From: Cephalopachus bancanus
Taxonomy: Eukaryota > Chordata > Mammalia > Primates > Tarsiidae
DNA: 64,000 nucleotides
NCBI GenBank assembly: GCA_027257055.1
Contig: JAPVLO010000097.1
Location: forward strand, 186,001 to 250,000
Direction of reading: 5' to 3'
Each line of letters starts with the position of its first letter. The stretch's first letter is position 1. The position numbers and the translations under genes are program-made. Below, in pieces: positions 27,683-39,064 of this stretch. The notes under the pieces were generated by a model. That model ran no database searches and was not told the origin of the DNA. It saw nothing but the letters and a program-made list of their open reading frames with translations.

Positions 27683-28036
27683 ATCTCTATACAACACTGA
27701 TAACAGCTTTGAAGACAGGAGTTCACTCCAGGTTGCCACAGAATTGTTTCAGAGAACACACAGCACACAGCAGCACCTAGCTGATGTAAGTCCTGACCAC
27801 CAACGGCAGCAGCACTGGCGGTAGCAGCCCTTCACTAAAGGACACTCTTATGACAGCTATGGCTCCGGTGTGGCACAAGCACAGCTCATCCATGCCACAG
27901 CTGCACTGCCAGATCTGTGGACTCTAGCAGCACTAGGAGAGTTTTAGGCTTATTAGCTGCAAAGACTGAGTGAGCACAGTGTGTCAGGCTCTGTGCTAGA
28001 CTGTAGTGACCCAGTGATAAATAAGACACACTTGGA

Positions 28037-28683
28037 CAGAAGCTCTGGCACTAGTTATGTAAAAACAGATCTGCCATAGTACTACAAGAAAGGGATTGGC
28101 AGTAGTGGGAAACTGCTGGGAAGGGGGGTGTGGTTTGCGGAGAAGGCAAGATTGGCAGTAGTGGGAAACTGCCGGGGAAGGGGAGCACGCCTCATCCACA
28201 AGGGTACCTGCATAATGAACATTTGTATACCTAACGCTGAATTGTACCCCACATCTTTAAAATAAAAAATAAACAGATCTTCTGGTCCAATGCATGCCCA
28301 GGTTGTCGGTTCTTGCTTGAACAGTGTTGTTCCATCAGGAGTGGTCTGGGTGATGTGTTCTCTTGGTTCCCTTGGTACAGTAACCCTGCAAAGGAAAGAT
28401 CAGGCCTCCAAGAAAGTATGCTGCTTGGATGGTGCTGGTGTCTCCAGAAGCTGGAAGCAGGAGCCGGCCAGGCAGCATGGTTCCTTGGAGGTAGGTCTGG
28501 GTTCTCCACAAGATCACTGTCCCAGGCTTCCAGTTTCCAATAATTCCAGTTGCTTCTATTTGTTCCCCCAGGCCGTGGGTGGTTTCTGCTTCCTGCAGTA
28601 ATTATTTCTATGTTACTGCAGGGTTCCTGTCTGCTTTTCTCCAGTATTTGTTTAAACCACTCCCTGTATTAAGTTTTCTCTAT
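28037..28683 (+). mobile_element. retrocopy with A tail, LTR-transcript-like, interrupted by L1
   Basis: An A-tailed segment is bracketed by GACACACTTGG (left) and GATACACTTGG (right). The 3' end, TATTAAGTTTTCTCTATT followed by As, reads like the polyadenylated end of an LTR transcript. An L1 fragment is nested at 28073-28270. The source family is not identified, so this is a tentative assignment. Confidence 0.45.
28073..28270 (+). mobile_element. L1 3'UTR fragment, nested
   Basis: About 200 bp of L1 3' end (CATAGTACTACAAGAAAGGG to TTGTACCCCACATCTTTAAAATAAA) sits between two AAACAGATCT copies at 28063-28072 and 28271-28280. It contains the GATTGGCAGTAGTGGGAAACTG motif twice, like the fragment at 58.8 kb. 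Confidence 0.88.
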
Positions 28684-28751
28684 TAAAAAAAAAATAGATA
28701 CACTTGGTCTCTGCCCTCATGGCGCTTGTATTCTGGAAAGGACTTGGCAAG

Positions 28752-29175
28752 CGTGTTAGTTTCCTAGGGCTGTCGTGACAAAATGCCACAAACCGGGCAG
28801 CTGGAACAACAGAAATGTGCTGTCACTCAGTTCTGGAGGCCAAAAGTTCACAGTTAAGGTGTCAGTAGGGCTGGTTCCTTCTGAGGGCTGTGAGGGGATC
28901 TATTCCATGCCTCTCTCCCAGGGGGTGTGCTGTTTTCTTTGGCGTTCTTGGCATGCGGAAGCATCACCCTGACCTCTGGTTTCATCTTCACTTGATGTTC
29001 CCCTTGTCTTCATGTCTGTGCCGACTTCCCCTTCTGTAAGGACACCACCCTACTCCAGTCTGACCTCGTCTTAACGAATTACATCAACAAGGATCCTATT
29101 TCCAAATAAAGTCACACTGAGGTACTAGGGATTTAAGACTTCAGCATATGAATTTAGGAGGACAAAATTATAGGG
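28752..29175 (-). mobile_element. MaLR LTR (MLT1-like), antisense
   Basis: GTTAGTTTCCTAGGGCTGTC, CAGTTCTGGAGGCCAAAAG, GGCTGGTTCCTTCTGAGGGC and TATTTCCAAATAAAGTCACA occur in the order of an antisense MLT1 LTR. It is nearly complete and old. Confidence 0.8.
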
Positions 29176-29303
29176 GAGAAAAATAATTCTCTGTATCCTT
29201 CTGTGATCTCAACTGGGTCTCTATAACGAAAGGCAGATTAACTAGAGAAAAACAGAGGCTTATCAACGTGTATGTTTCATCCATGCATGGGAGAAAACAG
29301 AGG

Positions 29304-29370
29304 CTGTGGTGAGCCGCGATGGCGCCACTGCACTCCAATCTGGGTGACAGTGAGGTCCTGACTCAAAAAA
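29304..29370 (+). repeat. Alu 3' fragment
   Basis: The last part of an Alu right arm (GAGGCTGTGGTGAGCC to GACTCAAAAAA) without a left arm. It sits within unassigned, possibly LTR-derived sequence (29185-29640). Confidence 0.78.
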
Positions 29371-30207
29371 GTGCATTTTGTAGATTCCTCTGGTTCCCTC
29401 CCTAGGCTGAGAACGATCTATTAGTCCTTATCTCCAGTGACCAACCTTTGTCCCTGGTAGACAGGGCAGGGAAGGGACACCTTTGTAAATGTATATCCTG
29501 CTTTTAGGCAAATATGGGGAGAGCAGAGAGCTTTCCTGCATCTGCTTCTTCTCAATTGCCTTTAGCTCAAAGTAATCCTTGTGCCAAAGTGGCGTGTTTT
29601 GGAGTGGGGGACTATGTTGGCGGTGCGTCCTGTTCCCTGATGGTGCAGCCTGTAAGCTCAGGAAAAGCACAAGTGGGAGCTGGAGCTGCAGAGGGGGAAT
29701 GGTGGATGACACATGTAGCTGAGAGGCATTTCTGAACCCATGTGAGAAAACCCCAGAACTTCCAGAAACTATTGCCAAGCCCTTGTGAGTGGGGGATGGT
29801 CCCACCGAAGCAGATGGAGACAAAGTCCACAGAAAAATACCTTGTTCTACCCTTCATGAGAATTCCTTGCCCAGGCTGAGGAAACATGCTTCATATGTTA
29901 TTCTGCTTTCTTCATATGTGTTTAAATATAGAATTTTCATATATTTTTCAATGTTTAGCCCTCTGAATAGTTTCAAGTTCATTGACATATAGAAAATGAG
30001 TATAAGTCTAAATTAATTTTTCTCCATCCTGATAGCCACTTAGCCCAATCATCTTTATTCAGCAGTGACTTGAGAAGACTGTAGTGAATTTTTGTTGTGT
30101 TATAGGTAAGAAAGAAATTCTGTCAGGTCTATCCATTCAAGCCTTTCCTTCTGCCTAAGATGCCCAACAAATATGCTACAGGAAATAACATGTAAGAAAG
30201 TACTGCA
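29371..30207. other. intergenic, possibly old LTR sequence
   Basis: Several overlapping frames on both strands (29428-29887) lack family features. The 29185-29640 part has the style of an old LTR, but I could not name it. From 29890 the sequence is plain AT-rich DNA. Confidence 0.4.
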
Positions 30208-30329
30208 GGCCAGGCAGTGGCACACACTTTTAATCCCAGCACTTTGGGAGGCCGAGGCGGGAGGATCATTTGATAACAGGAGTTGGAAACCAGCCTGGGC
30301 AACATAGCAAGACCCTATATCTATTTTTT
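30208..30329 (+). repeat. old Alu left arm, sense
   Basis: The left arm of an older Alu runs to GACCCTATATCTATTTTTTT, where a younger Alu has inserted. Its continuation after 30450 is only A-rich sequence. Confidence 0.82.
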
Positions 30330-30450
30330 TTTTTTTTTTTGAGTTGGAATCTCACTCTGTCACCCAGACTGGAGTGCAGTGGCCGCTCCCGGCCACCGCA
30401 GCCTCGACCTGCTGGGCTCAGGCGATCCTTCCGCCTCAGCCTTCCAAGTA
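30330..30450 (-). repeat. young right-arm-only Alu nested in old Alu
   Basis: An antisense young-lineage Alu truncated to roughly its 3' half (GAGTTGGAATCTCACTC to CCTTCCAAGTA). CCTATATCTATTTTTTT flanks it at 30313-30329 and 30451-30467, so it is a genuine short insertion and not a deletion product. Confidence 0.92.
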
Positions 30451-30467
30451 CCTATATCTATTTTTTT

Positions 30468-31376
30468 AAAAAAAGTAAAACTTTGACAGAACTGAATTAA
30501 TGTCCAGTACTCCCAGCACAGCCCTGTGATGAAGCTGGCCTTGACCATGCAACTTGGGCCTCCAACCAAAGCCTGCACCGAAATCCTGAGATAACACCAT
30601 TCTACAGCCAGATGCAAGATACAGCAACACAATGATCTGCACCTTTAGATGCTTGTGTAGACAGGACAGAGACTTGGCAGGCCCTGAATTCACATCGCAC
30701 CCAAGTGTAGGGAGGCAGCTCAGACCTGGAGTCGGGGAGGCAAGCTGAGTGCAAATTGCCCACCACTGCAGCCTCTCTCCCCGGTGGCCATATTCCTTCT
30801 GTTTTGTCTTGCATTTATTTTATAATATATGTGCGGTGAAATAGACTCCCTGGGTCAATTTATCTTCTTTTAACCCAATGCTTCTAATATTTTGGTTTTT
30901 ATTACTTTCTAAAGTGTTTCAGATATGATAGAGCAATTTTACATAAATATATACATATTTATAAATGTATATTGAGTCCTTTAGTCCTCCAGGTGACTAT
31001 CAAATTGTCAAGTTCTATTTTCTATTGTGCTATTACTTCAACTGATAATGCATCAATGATGCAAAAACCCTATGTATTAAATTTAGTTAGAAATTACTGT
31101 CTTCTCTACTTAAAATTCTCCACTGGCAATAGTTTATATCTGTCCATTTATTCTTGTCCTCTTTTACTTTTTATGCTAGGATTTTATGATTTCCTTCAAT
31201 GTTGTGTGTCCTAAGTTAATTCTCAGTAATTTGATATTTGCACAAACAGAAAAGGAATCTTCTGTTAGCACTGTATATTTTAGCATTATGGTATTCACAT
31301 GCACCAAGGATAAACTTTGCAGATTTATTTCTTATATACAATTTGAAGAATTTGTTATCGCTGATAATTTTTATTT
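30468..31376. other. intergenic, nothing recognised
   Basis: No gene or repeat identified. The second half (30800-31376) is strongly AT-rich. Confidence 0.45.
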
Positions 31377-31647
31377 TTATTTTTATGTTTTTTGAGTTGG
31401 AGTCTCACTCTGTCACCCAGACTGGAGTGCAGTGGCCGCTCCCGGCCACCGCAGCCTCGACCTGCTGGGCTCCGGCGATCCTTCCACCTCAGCCTTCCAA
31501 GTAGCTGAAACTACAGGCCCGCACTACCATGCCCGGCTAATTTTTTTATTTATTGTAGAGATGAGGTCTCGTCAACTTGCCCAGGTGGGTCTCGAAACCG
31601 CGGCCTCCCAAGGCGTGGGACTACAGGCTGAGCCACCGAGCCCAGCC
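31377..31647 (-). repeat. young strepsirrhine-type Alu, antisense
   Basis: A CpG-rich antisense Alu with CCGGCCACCGCAGCCTCGAC. The sequence GCTGATAATTTTTA precedes and follows it as a target duplication. A short internal deletion removes part of the left arm. Confidence 0.94.
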
Positions 31648-31877
31648 TGCTGATAATTTTTTATAGCATATTTTTTTTTAGTATTCCAGTGATAAACTCA
31701 TAAAACATACAAAAATTAAAATATTTATTTCTTTAATCTGTAACTATTTTTTCCTTCTCAACTGTTATTATAATTTTTAAATGATAACTGGGACAATATT
31801 TTTCTGTCTAGTACGTCTACCTCTAATATTAAATTAAGTAATTTTTCATTCTACAAACCTTAACATACGCTGTTTGG

Positions 31878-32020
31878 CACAGTGGCTGTAGTCTCAGATA
31901 CTCGGGAAGCTGAAGCAGAAGGATTGTCTGAGCCCAAGAATTTAAGTTCACAGTGCACTATGATTACACATGTGAGTAGCCACTACGTTCCAACATAGCA
32001 AGATTCTATCTCTTAAAAAG
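31878..32020 (+). repeat. old Alu-like monomer
   Basis: A single diverged Alu-type arm (TGTAGTCTCAGATACTCGGG to CAAGATTCTATCTC). It could be a fossil monomer or an old right arm. Confidence 0.55.
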
Positions 32021-32296
32021 AACAAAAGATTAACTGGAAAAATCCATGGTTAAGTAAAAGAAATTCAAATGCTAAATAGGGTAGCAGTCTTTCATTCTTA
32101 ACGGATGAGAAAAGCATCTCTAATGAATAACTATTTGGGGCATGCATTAGCAATCACCAACTTTTGGGAGTCAAGAACTCTTTCCTTTTCCCTAAAGACT
32201 TAATAATAACACAGCCTGTGAGCGAAGGCTAAGGGGAAGGCAAGGGGAGGAATGGCTTCTGCTTGAAAAGCATTATCCTATTCTTTTAAAAAATTA

Positions 32297-32493
32297 TTAT
32301 TATGGGACAGGGTCTTGATCTGTCACCCAGGCTGGAGTACAGTGATATAACCATAGCTCACTGTGGTCTGAAAATCCTGGGCTCAAGCCATCCTCCTGCC
32401 CCAACCTCCCAAGTATGTTAGGCTATAGACACATGCCACCATGCCAACCAATTTTTCATTTTTTTGTAGACACATGATCACGCTATGTTGCCC
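32297..32493 (-). repeat. old Alu, antisense, truncated
   Basis: From CAGGGTCTTGATCTGTCACCC to CACGCTATGTTGCCC, where a younger element interrupts or abuts it. Confidence 0.82.
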
Positions 32494-32650
32494 TGGCGTG
32501 ATAGCTCATGCCTGTGATTCAGGCTACTCGGAAGGCTGAGGCGGAAGGATCGCCGGAGCCCAGCAGGTTGAGGCTGCGGTGGCCGGGAGTGGCCACTGCA
32601 CTCCAGTCTGGACGACAGAGTGAGACGCCAACTCAAAAAAAAAAAAAAAA
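32494..32650 (+). repeat. young right-arm-only Alu, sense
   Basis: Starts at the right-arm opening (GGCGTGATAGC), carries GGTTGAGGCTGCGGTGGCCGG and ends in a 17-base A tail. I see no clear target duplication. Confidence 0.85.
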
Positions 32651-33167
32651 GTGGTCACTCAATCCACAGTAATTTTTCAAGGCCATGTTTCCATTCCCCT
32701 CATGGCCACAAGGGCACGCAATTGAGTCAAACTGGCCAGTTGTGATCCTCACCCCTGTCCACAAGAAATTGGTACATTGAACTCCAAAGCTCTATAAAAA
32801 AATAAAATTTAAAAAAAAGAAATCGGTATATAACCAAAACCAGGGCAACCAAATCTTCCCGACAAAGCTTCTAAAAGGAGCTGGAAGCATACAGACTCAT
32901 GTCCTGTGACAGAGCTTTGAGGACCTCAGTCTGTTCCCACCAGCAGCCATATTCTCTACCACGAAGAGGGAGCCGGTTCAACAGAACAAAGCCAACATGC
33001 AGTGAGAGGTGGAGATGGGAGAGAAGAGGACAGGGGAAGTTCTGGTGGCCTGTGTGTTTCTGCTTCCTGTCATTCCTGAGGCCAGCTTGAGCCTCGCCTT
33101 CCCAAAGCTTAGATTTACAGGTGCACAAAATCCCCATTTGCTTAAGCCAATTTTTTTTCAAAATGTT
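32651..33167. other. intergenic, nothing recognised
   Basis: Short frames at 32899-33257 are not supported as genes. No repeat assigned. Confidence 0.4.
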
Positions 33168-33206
33168 TATTATTATTATTATTATCATCATTATTATTAT
33201 GATTAG
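33168..33206 (+). repeat. (TTA)n microsatellite
   Basis: About a dozen TTA-type triplets, some changed to TCA or TGA, lie next to an Alu fragment and probably grew from its tail. Confidence 0.85.
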
Positions 33207-33322
33207 AGACAGAGTCTTGCTATGTTTCCCAGGCTGGTCTTGAACTCCTGGTCTCAAGCAATCCTCTCACCTTGACCTCACCAAAGTGCTGGGATTACAA
33301 GCATCAGCCACCATGCGCGCCT
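33207..33322 (-). repeat. Alu fragment, antisense
   Basis: One antisense arm (GAGACAGAGTCTTGCTATG to AGCCACCATGCGC). Confidence 0.85.
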
Positions 33323-33501
33323 TGCTCAAGCCAATTTGTAAATTCTTCAGTTATAACCCAAAGTGTCCTGAAGCTGTTTCCAGATTTTTTTTTCTTGTTT
33401 CTCTGGATTCCGTGGGGATACCCATGACTAACCAGCAGTGATTGCACGGCCTTTAAAAGCAGCTACAATTTCGATCTCATTTGTTATAGACGCTACTAGG
33501 C

Positions 33502-33620
33502 AGTAGTGATTAAGCACTTGGACTCTTGAGTTATGCGAATCTCTTCCATCCCACCTCCTACTCCTTCCCACCCTCAACCCCCAGGCAGATCCCAGCTCCA
33601 GCAGTGACTGGCTGGAAGAT
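33502..33620 (+). repeat. MIR SINE fragment
   Basis: GTGATTAAGCACTTGGACTC and later CAGATCCCAGCTCCAGCAGTGACTGGCTGG follow the MIR core, with extra pyrimidine-rich bases between. An ancient tRNA-derived SINE. Confidence 0.55.
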
Positions 33621-34854
33621 AAAAACCCAGTGTGGCACCTGGAGAAAGTGGTCTGTTTAAATGGACCCTGTTTAACATGGATTGCTGCTTTGGGGGAGCT
33701 GCTTGTAAGTTGGCATATCACATAGTTTATGAGTGTCACTAGTCAGGGGCCTCACAGAACATTCTCTCAGGAAAATATTCCCACTTTGACGTTCAAAGTC
33801 ATTATTCTTTAGCTTTCTCTTCCTTCCCTGTTCCTTTTTATACAGTATCGTCGTTGCAAATGATCCAAGAAGATAAAATCAAAAGAAGAACATGGAGGCA
33901 GTGCCAGCCAGAAGAAGACACAGACTAGAGACAGAGAAGAGTAGAAAATGGATGTTTCTTGGGACCATTAGGACTTCCAGGAGAGAAACATATTGTTCTT
34001 TTGTGATATTAACTACCTTTTTTCTGTGTATCCTAATATTGGCTTAGAAGCTTTCAGAGAAAACTATGATCATTAATTCATGAAACAATGCCAAACGTAG
34101 AACCCGAGAACTCCCTTGAGCAGGCCACCATGACTAAGGTTTATAGACAAGCAACTGTCCGCTGTGTGTGGTTGACAGTACTGGGGCTGCCTAATCGGTG
34201 AACACATTATCAGCTCCATCCTGATTCGTGTGTTTATTACCTGTGATCGTTTCCCCAGGTGCTATCTAAAATGAAATGTGTCACAATCCTAGCTGCTTTA
34301 GGGTGTACCAAGTCACTGTCATTAAGGTTCATGACAATTGAGTCACCCGCCAACAAGGAGAAACCTTTGACCTAAGGTTATTCGTGCAGAAAAGGTAAGT
34401 TCTTAAGCACCTGGGAGGATTTTTGCTTTTTGTTTGTTATGCAATTATCAGAAAATTTAAAAATTGCATCTTTTTATCATGACCATTAGAGTAAGAACAC
34501 ACATAAGCCCCAAAAAGAACATGTAATGTTTGATACTTGGGAAAGGAACGTATTTAAAGCCCTACATATTAGCTAAGCTATGCACACTTGAATAGTTACA
34601 TGAGGAATCCCTTTCAAACAAATTCCTCTCACAGTTAGATGTCCTAATTGTAGTTGTTGGAAACATGTAAAAAAATTAATCATTTTTAAAAATTAAAAAG
34701 AAGAATACTATACCTTTTCCCTCTTTCTCATTCTCCCTTCCATTTGGCCCCTAGGAAATTTGTTCAGGTATGTACATGGGTGGGTAGAAAGGTGGCAGGA
34801 AAAAGACCTCAAGATATCTCTGAACACTGCAGTGGCCATCAGCTCCAGGACAAA
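33621..34854. other. intergenic, nothing recognised
   Basis: About 1.2 kb before the provirus. No frame or repeat assigned. Confidence 0.4.
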
Positions 34855-34954
34855 TAGAAGTGTTATAAGGCAAAGGCTCTGGGAATGGGAGTTTCTTACA
34901 TTTCTCATGGTTTGATTCAAAGTTGCCTATCTAAACGTACCAAGTTAGTTTGTT
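34855..34954 (+). repeat. extra copy of the LTR U3 block
   Basis: The sequence from GTTATAAGGCAAAGGCTCTG to ACCAAGTTAGTTTGTTTG repeats the U3 block at about 35388-35490 with some substitutions. The 3' LTR has only one copy of the block. Confidence 0.75.
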
Positions 34955-35795
34955 TGAAGCAGTAGACAGCTTATGGCCAAAACTGTACATGATGCAAGAA
35001 AACAGAGAGAAGGCTAGGGTCTGTGGCTCAGTTTGTAATCCCAGCATTTTGGGGGGCCGACGCGAGTGAATTGACTGAACCCATGAGTTCGAGACCAGCC
35101 TAGGCAACTTGGCGAGACCTTGTCTCTACAATAAATCAAAAATTAGCTGGGCGTGGTAGCACAAGTCTGTAGTTCCGGCTACTTGGAAAACTGAGGTGGA
35201 AGGATCACCTGAGCCCAGCAGGTCAACGCTGGGGTGGTCATGAGTGTGCCGCTGCACTCCAGCCTGGGTGACAGAGACTCCAACTCAAAAAATAAAAAAA
35301 GAAAACAGAGAGAAGAGGTTGTTCAAATACTCAAACAGAAAGGGTCAGCAACTCCATGATAGAAATCATGGGTACAGCTGACAGTGGGGAATGTTATAGG
35401 CCGAGGCTCTGGAAATGGAGGTTTCTTACATTTCTCATGCTTGATTTGAAGTTGCCTATCTAAACATACCAAGGTAGTTTGTTTGAAGCAGCAGATATTC
35501 TTCTTTTGATTGTTGTAACTTAACCCGGGGTGGGGGGTTTGGGGGTGAAGGATTAGTAGGAGATTTTGAGTCATGCCCTTGTTAATTTCGTCTCAGGGTG
35601 GGTGAGGGGCTATGGAATGTAACTATAAATACTGAAGTAAGCTTGCACTGCCTTTGTGCAGGTTTTGGTCATGATACCACCTGTCTTTCTCTGACCTGGC
35701 TGCAGAAATAAACTCCGTTTTCTCCCAGTTTCTGCTTCTTGTCTTCAATTGACCACGAAGGAAGCAGCTGAACTAGCTTATTCTGTAACCCATTT
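34955..35795 (+). mobile_element. 5' LTR of the provirus
   Basis: It matches the 3' LTR from GCTTATGGCCAAAACT to GACCAC and GGAAGC. The promoter TATAAA is at 35624-35629 and the polyadenylation signal at 35707-35712, placing the R region roughly at 35650-35730. A younger Alu inserted at 35013-35303. The outer boundaries are estimated from the homology limits. Confidence 0.85.
35013..35303 (+). repeat. Alu inside the 5' LTR, sense
   Basis: A strepsirrhine-type Alu flanked by AAGAAAACAGAGAGAAG on both sides, a 17-bp target duplication. The same spot is uninterrupted in the 3' LTR, which confirms the insertion. Confidence 0.93.
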
Positions 35796-36289
35796 GACAA
35801 CTCTGATAGGACCTCACTGCTTGCAGTTGATTGGTTTCTGCAGCACTGTCCCACGGAGATTCCCTGTGGTTTTCAGAGCCCTTTTGCTCTGGGGACTCAC
35901 CAAGGTACGTAACTGTCAACCACAACCAATGTACCTCCGTGATTGACTTGACAAAATGGAGTTTGGGAGAAGATGCATTCATGGGGGTTAAGTTAGACTA
36001 GATCCCAAACCAAAAGTTTAATCCCTTCTTATTCAGGCTTTTAATAGCTGTTTTGTAGGCACCAGAGAAGGTGGTTTTAACCTGTTTGTACTTTCGGGAT
36101 ACCCTTTGATTTCACTGCTTGTGCTTATCTATTTTGTCTTTGTGAGCAGATGTGCTTTGAGTAAGTCAGACTGAAACATAAGCTGAGAGTTTAATTTCTT
36201 GTTTGGGCTTTTAATAGCCACTTGCACTTTGGGGATATTCTCTGGTTTTGCTGTTTGTGTTTGTCTGTTTTGTCTCTGTTAGTTTTAAT

Positions 36290-36352
36290 ATGGGAAATAG
36301 CAAGTCTATTCCATTTGACAGACCTTTGAGAAATATTGTATGATCTATGTAA
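36290..36352 (+). pseudogene. possible gag start remnant
   Basis: An ATG followed by codons for Gly-Asn-Ser opens a 17-codon frame ending in TGA. A glycine at position 2 fits a myristoylated gammaretroviral Gag, and the position after a long leader is right. The frame is broken at once and the rest of gag is not recognisable, so this is tentative. Confidence 0.4.
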
Positions 36353-36708
36353 ATCATGATGAGATTTATGAAGGGGAATTTGTGAAGAGAATTTTTGTAT
36401 GTGATTATGTTGGTTGTAATTGAAAGGAAATTGTTTGTAATAGTCTTTCTGAATTTTGTTCCCCTGTGTTGGTATGGTGTTTTCTTGGGGTATTAATTTG
36501 CTCTTGGAACAATTGCAAGAGGTTTTGATTTGGGGTTCTATAACCTGTTTCTTTTTGGAGACTTTTCAGGCTTATGTTTGAGAAGTTCAATTGTTATTGC
36601 ATCTCACTGCTTTCAGCTTTTTTCCCTTGAGAAGTCCTAAGATAATGGCCTTCACCTTCAACTTTTTGTCAGCTGTTCTCCTGTAGCTTTCTGTTCTTTC
36701 TCCCATTC

Positions 36709-36990
36709 TTTTTTTTTTTTTGAGTTGGAGCCTCACTCTGTCACCCAGGCTGGAGTGCAGTGGCATGCTCACAGCCACCACAGCCTCAGCCTGCTGGGCT
36801 CAGGTGATCCTACCACCTCAGCCTTCCAAGTAGCTGGAACTACAGGCACATGCCACCATGCCCAGCTAATTTTTTGATTTGTTGTAGAGACTAGGTCCCG
36901 ACAAGTTGCCCAGCCTGATCTTGAACCCCTGGACTTGGGCAATTCTCTTCCAAAGTGCTGGGACTACAGGCATGAGCCACCATGCCTGGC
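36709..36990 (-). repeat. Alu inside the provirus, antisense
   Basis: A full antisense Alu with T run and the right-arm signature CAGCCTGCTGGGCTCAGG. CTCCC-CATTCT-type sequence on both sides suggests a target duplication. Confidence 0.9.
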
Positions 36991-37096
36991 TCTCCCTCCT
37001 ATTCTAACTGTAGTTGCAGCCTGATGCTGAAATGTCTAGAAAAACAATGTCTTATTATTATGCTAAAGAGTGGGCTGTAGGTATCTGCTCCTGAGA

Positions 37097-37340
37097 GATT
37101 ATCATCTCCTCACCTTTGATGAGGTTAGGGGTAGGCTTGAGTATTTGTCTTCAATAGGAAACTTGATAGATTTTTGCAGTGATTATTATGTTAAACCATG
37201 AAGTGAAAGGTGAGCTGATTACCTTTTCTACTCCTTTGATGAGCTTAAGAGTTGGCCTGGGTATTTGTCTTCAACAAGAAACTTGATAGACTTAACAGCA
37301 CTTATTATGTTAAACATGAACTGAAAGGGTAGACTTGCAC
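37097..37340 (+). repeat. direct tandem repeat, two ~120-bp units
   Basis: Unit one begins GATTATCATCTCCTC (37097) and unit two GATTACCTTTTCTACTCC (37217). Both continue through GATGAG, GTATTTGTCTTCAA, AACTTGATAGA and TATTATGTTAAAC. A third, inverted copy lies at 39343-39487. Confidence 0.8.
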
Positions 37341-37797
37341 TGGTAAGTCTGCATTCCAGGCCACAGAGTGGTCAGGCATGTTGTGCAAATAAGAAAAAAA
37401 TGTTTGAACACTTACTATGTTGCCTCTGTTAGGTTTTTCATTTCTTAGAAAAACTAAGCTCTAAAAAGATTAAAGTTTTTACATCCATGTCAATTTGCGT
37501 ATTGCCTTTAAACTTTTGATTATCACATGATTAAATAAATATGCCCTATTAACTGTTAAATTATAGGACTTTGGATCCTGGGACTGGAAAAGGCAGTAGC
37601 TCTTGCTAAATCCCACCAGTCAGGGCCTCATCTTCAGGCCTAGGAGAATGTAACAGTCAAAATGAACTGTCTTTATGAGACACGGGGCCAAATATTAAAG
37701 TCATTCAATTTCTCTAGGCCCAAGGACTATCACAGAAGAGGTGGGCATGTGTGTTGTAAGGACTAATTTTTGAGACATTAATTAAGAGTTGTACATG

Positions 37798-38085
37798 GGC
37801 GGGGCTCAGTGGCTCAGCCTGTAATCCCAGCACTTTGGGAGGCTGAGGCGAGTGGATTGCCTGAGCCCGTGTGTTTGAGACCTGCCCAGGCAACTTGGCA
37901 AGACCTCATCTCGATAATAAATTTTTTTAAAAAATTAGCCAGGCATGGTAGCACACCTGTAGTTCCAGCTACTTGGAAGGCTGAGACAGAAGGATCGCCA
38001 GAGCCCAGCAGGTCGAGGCTGTGGTGGCCAGGAGCAACAGAGTGAGACTCCACCTCAACAAAAAACAAAACAGCAACAACAACAA
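37798..38085 (+). repeat. young strepsirrhine-type Alu inside the provirus
   Basis: A sense Alu ending in a CAACAACAACA-type tail. AAGAGTTGTACATG on both sides is a perfect 14-bp target duplication. Its right arm has lost the CACTGCACTCCAG segment. Confidence 0.93.
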
Positions 38086-39064
38086 AAGAGTTGTACATGT
38101 ACCTTGTAAATGGTATACCAGATACAGGAAAAGGATAAAATTAAGGGACCAGATCATGACAGCTTGTAATAGAGATCTGATCCAGGAAGGTTTTTTAGAC
38201 TGAACCCTAGGCCTGACTACCTCTCACGCTAAAACAATTGGCTATAAAATCAGGTCAAACCATGTCCTTCACCCATAATCCAACATTGCTGATGTGGAAC
38301 ACAAACTGAACAATTCTAGGAATAGGACTCCTAGCTCCATGGCACCTCGCCAGGTAAATGGAATAGACAACCCTAGGAATAAGCCTTACTAGCAACCTGG
38401 GAACTCCTGCTGTTTATTGGCCAATAAGGAAAACTGAGGACTAAACTTGACCTTTTCTCTTATCCAGATTCCTAAATAAAAGCCTTTGGAAGTCACTGCC
38501 TGATGAGGACTCACCAGAAAGGGTTTTAATACCCTCCATACTAAAGTTTGTTTTCCAGCCTGACTCTGGTATAACATCATATAACCAATAACGAAGGACA
38601 AGCTGAAGAAACTAGACGATCTTTGATGAGTGGCTCCTGCCCTGTCTGGATGCTGAAGATTGCCCTTCAGATCAGCAGCTCAAGAACTGTAATGCACTGT
38701 GCCACAGAAAGCTATGTTTTTTGTGTGTATTCAGAAGGGACAGCGTTCTGTGGGCTCAAAACTGTCTGTAGAAGAAAGAGAATCAAGGACAGTTCTTAGT
38801 TGCTCTGATGGTCACTCCAGTATCCATCCATAATGCATCAGAAACTGTACATTAGACCAGCACCCTAAAATTGTTCGCCTGATACCATCGAGATCTCCTG
38901 GGAGGAATCCCAGATGGAGATGGGTATTTTATTGCCTTTACCCTGTTATCATGGAGGAGAGTTGCAGCCCACCAACGTGTGCCATGAAATTATCTAAAAC
39001 ACTTATGATTATTGCGAATGAAATCACAAAATCTTGAAGATATTTATAAGCTTATTTAGATTCT

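Noticed and set aside
29428..29887. Overlapping frames on both strands of up to 131 codons
   Set aside because: Overlap on opposite strands, probable LTR-derived sequence, and no recognisable family.
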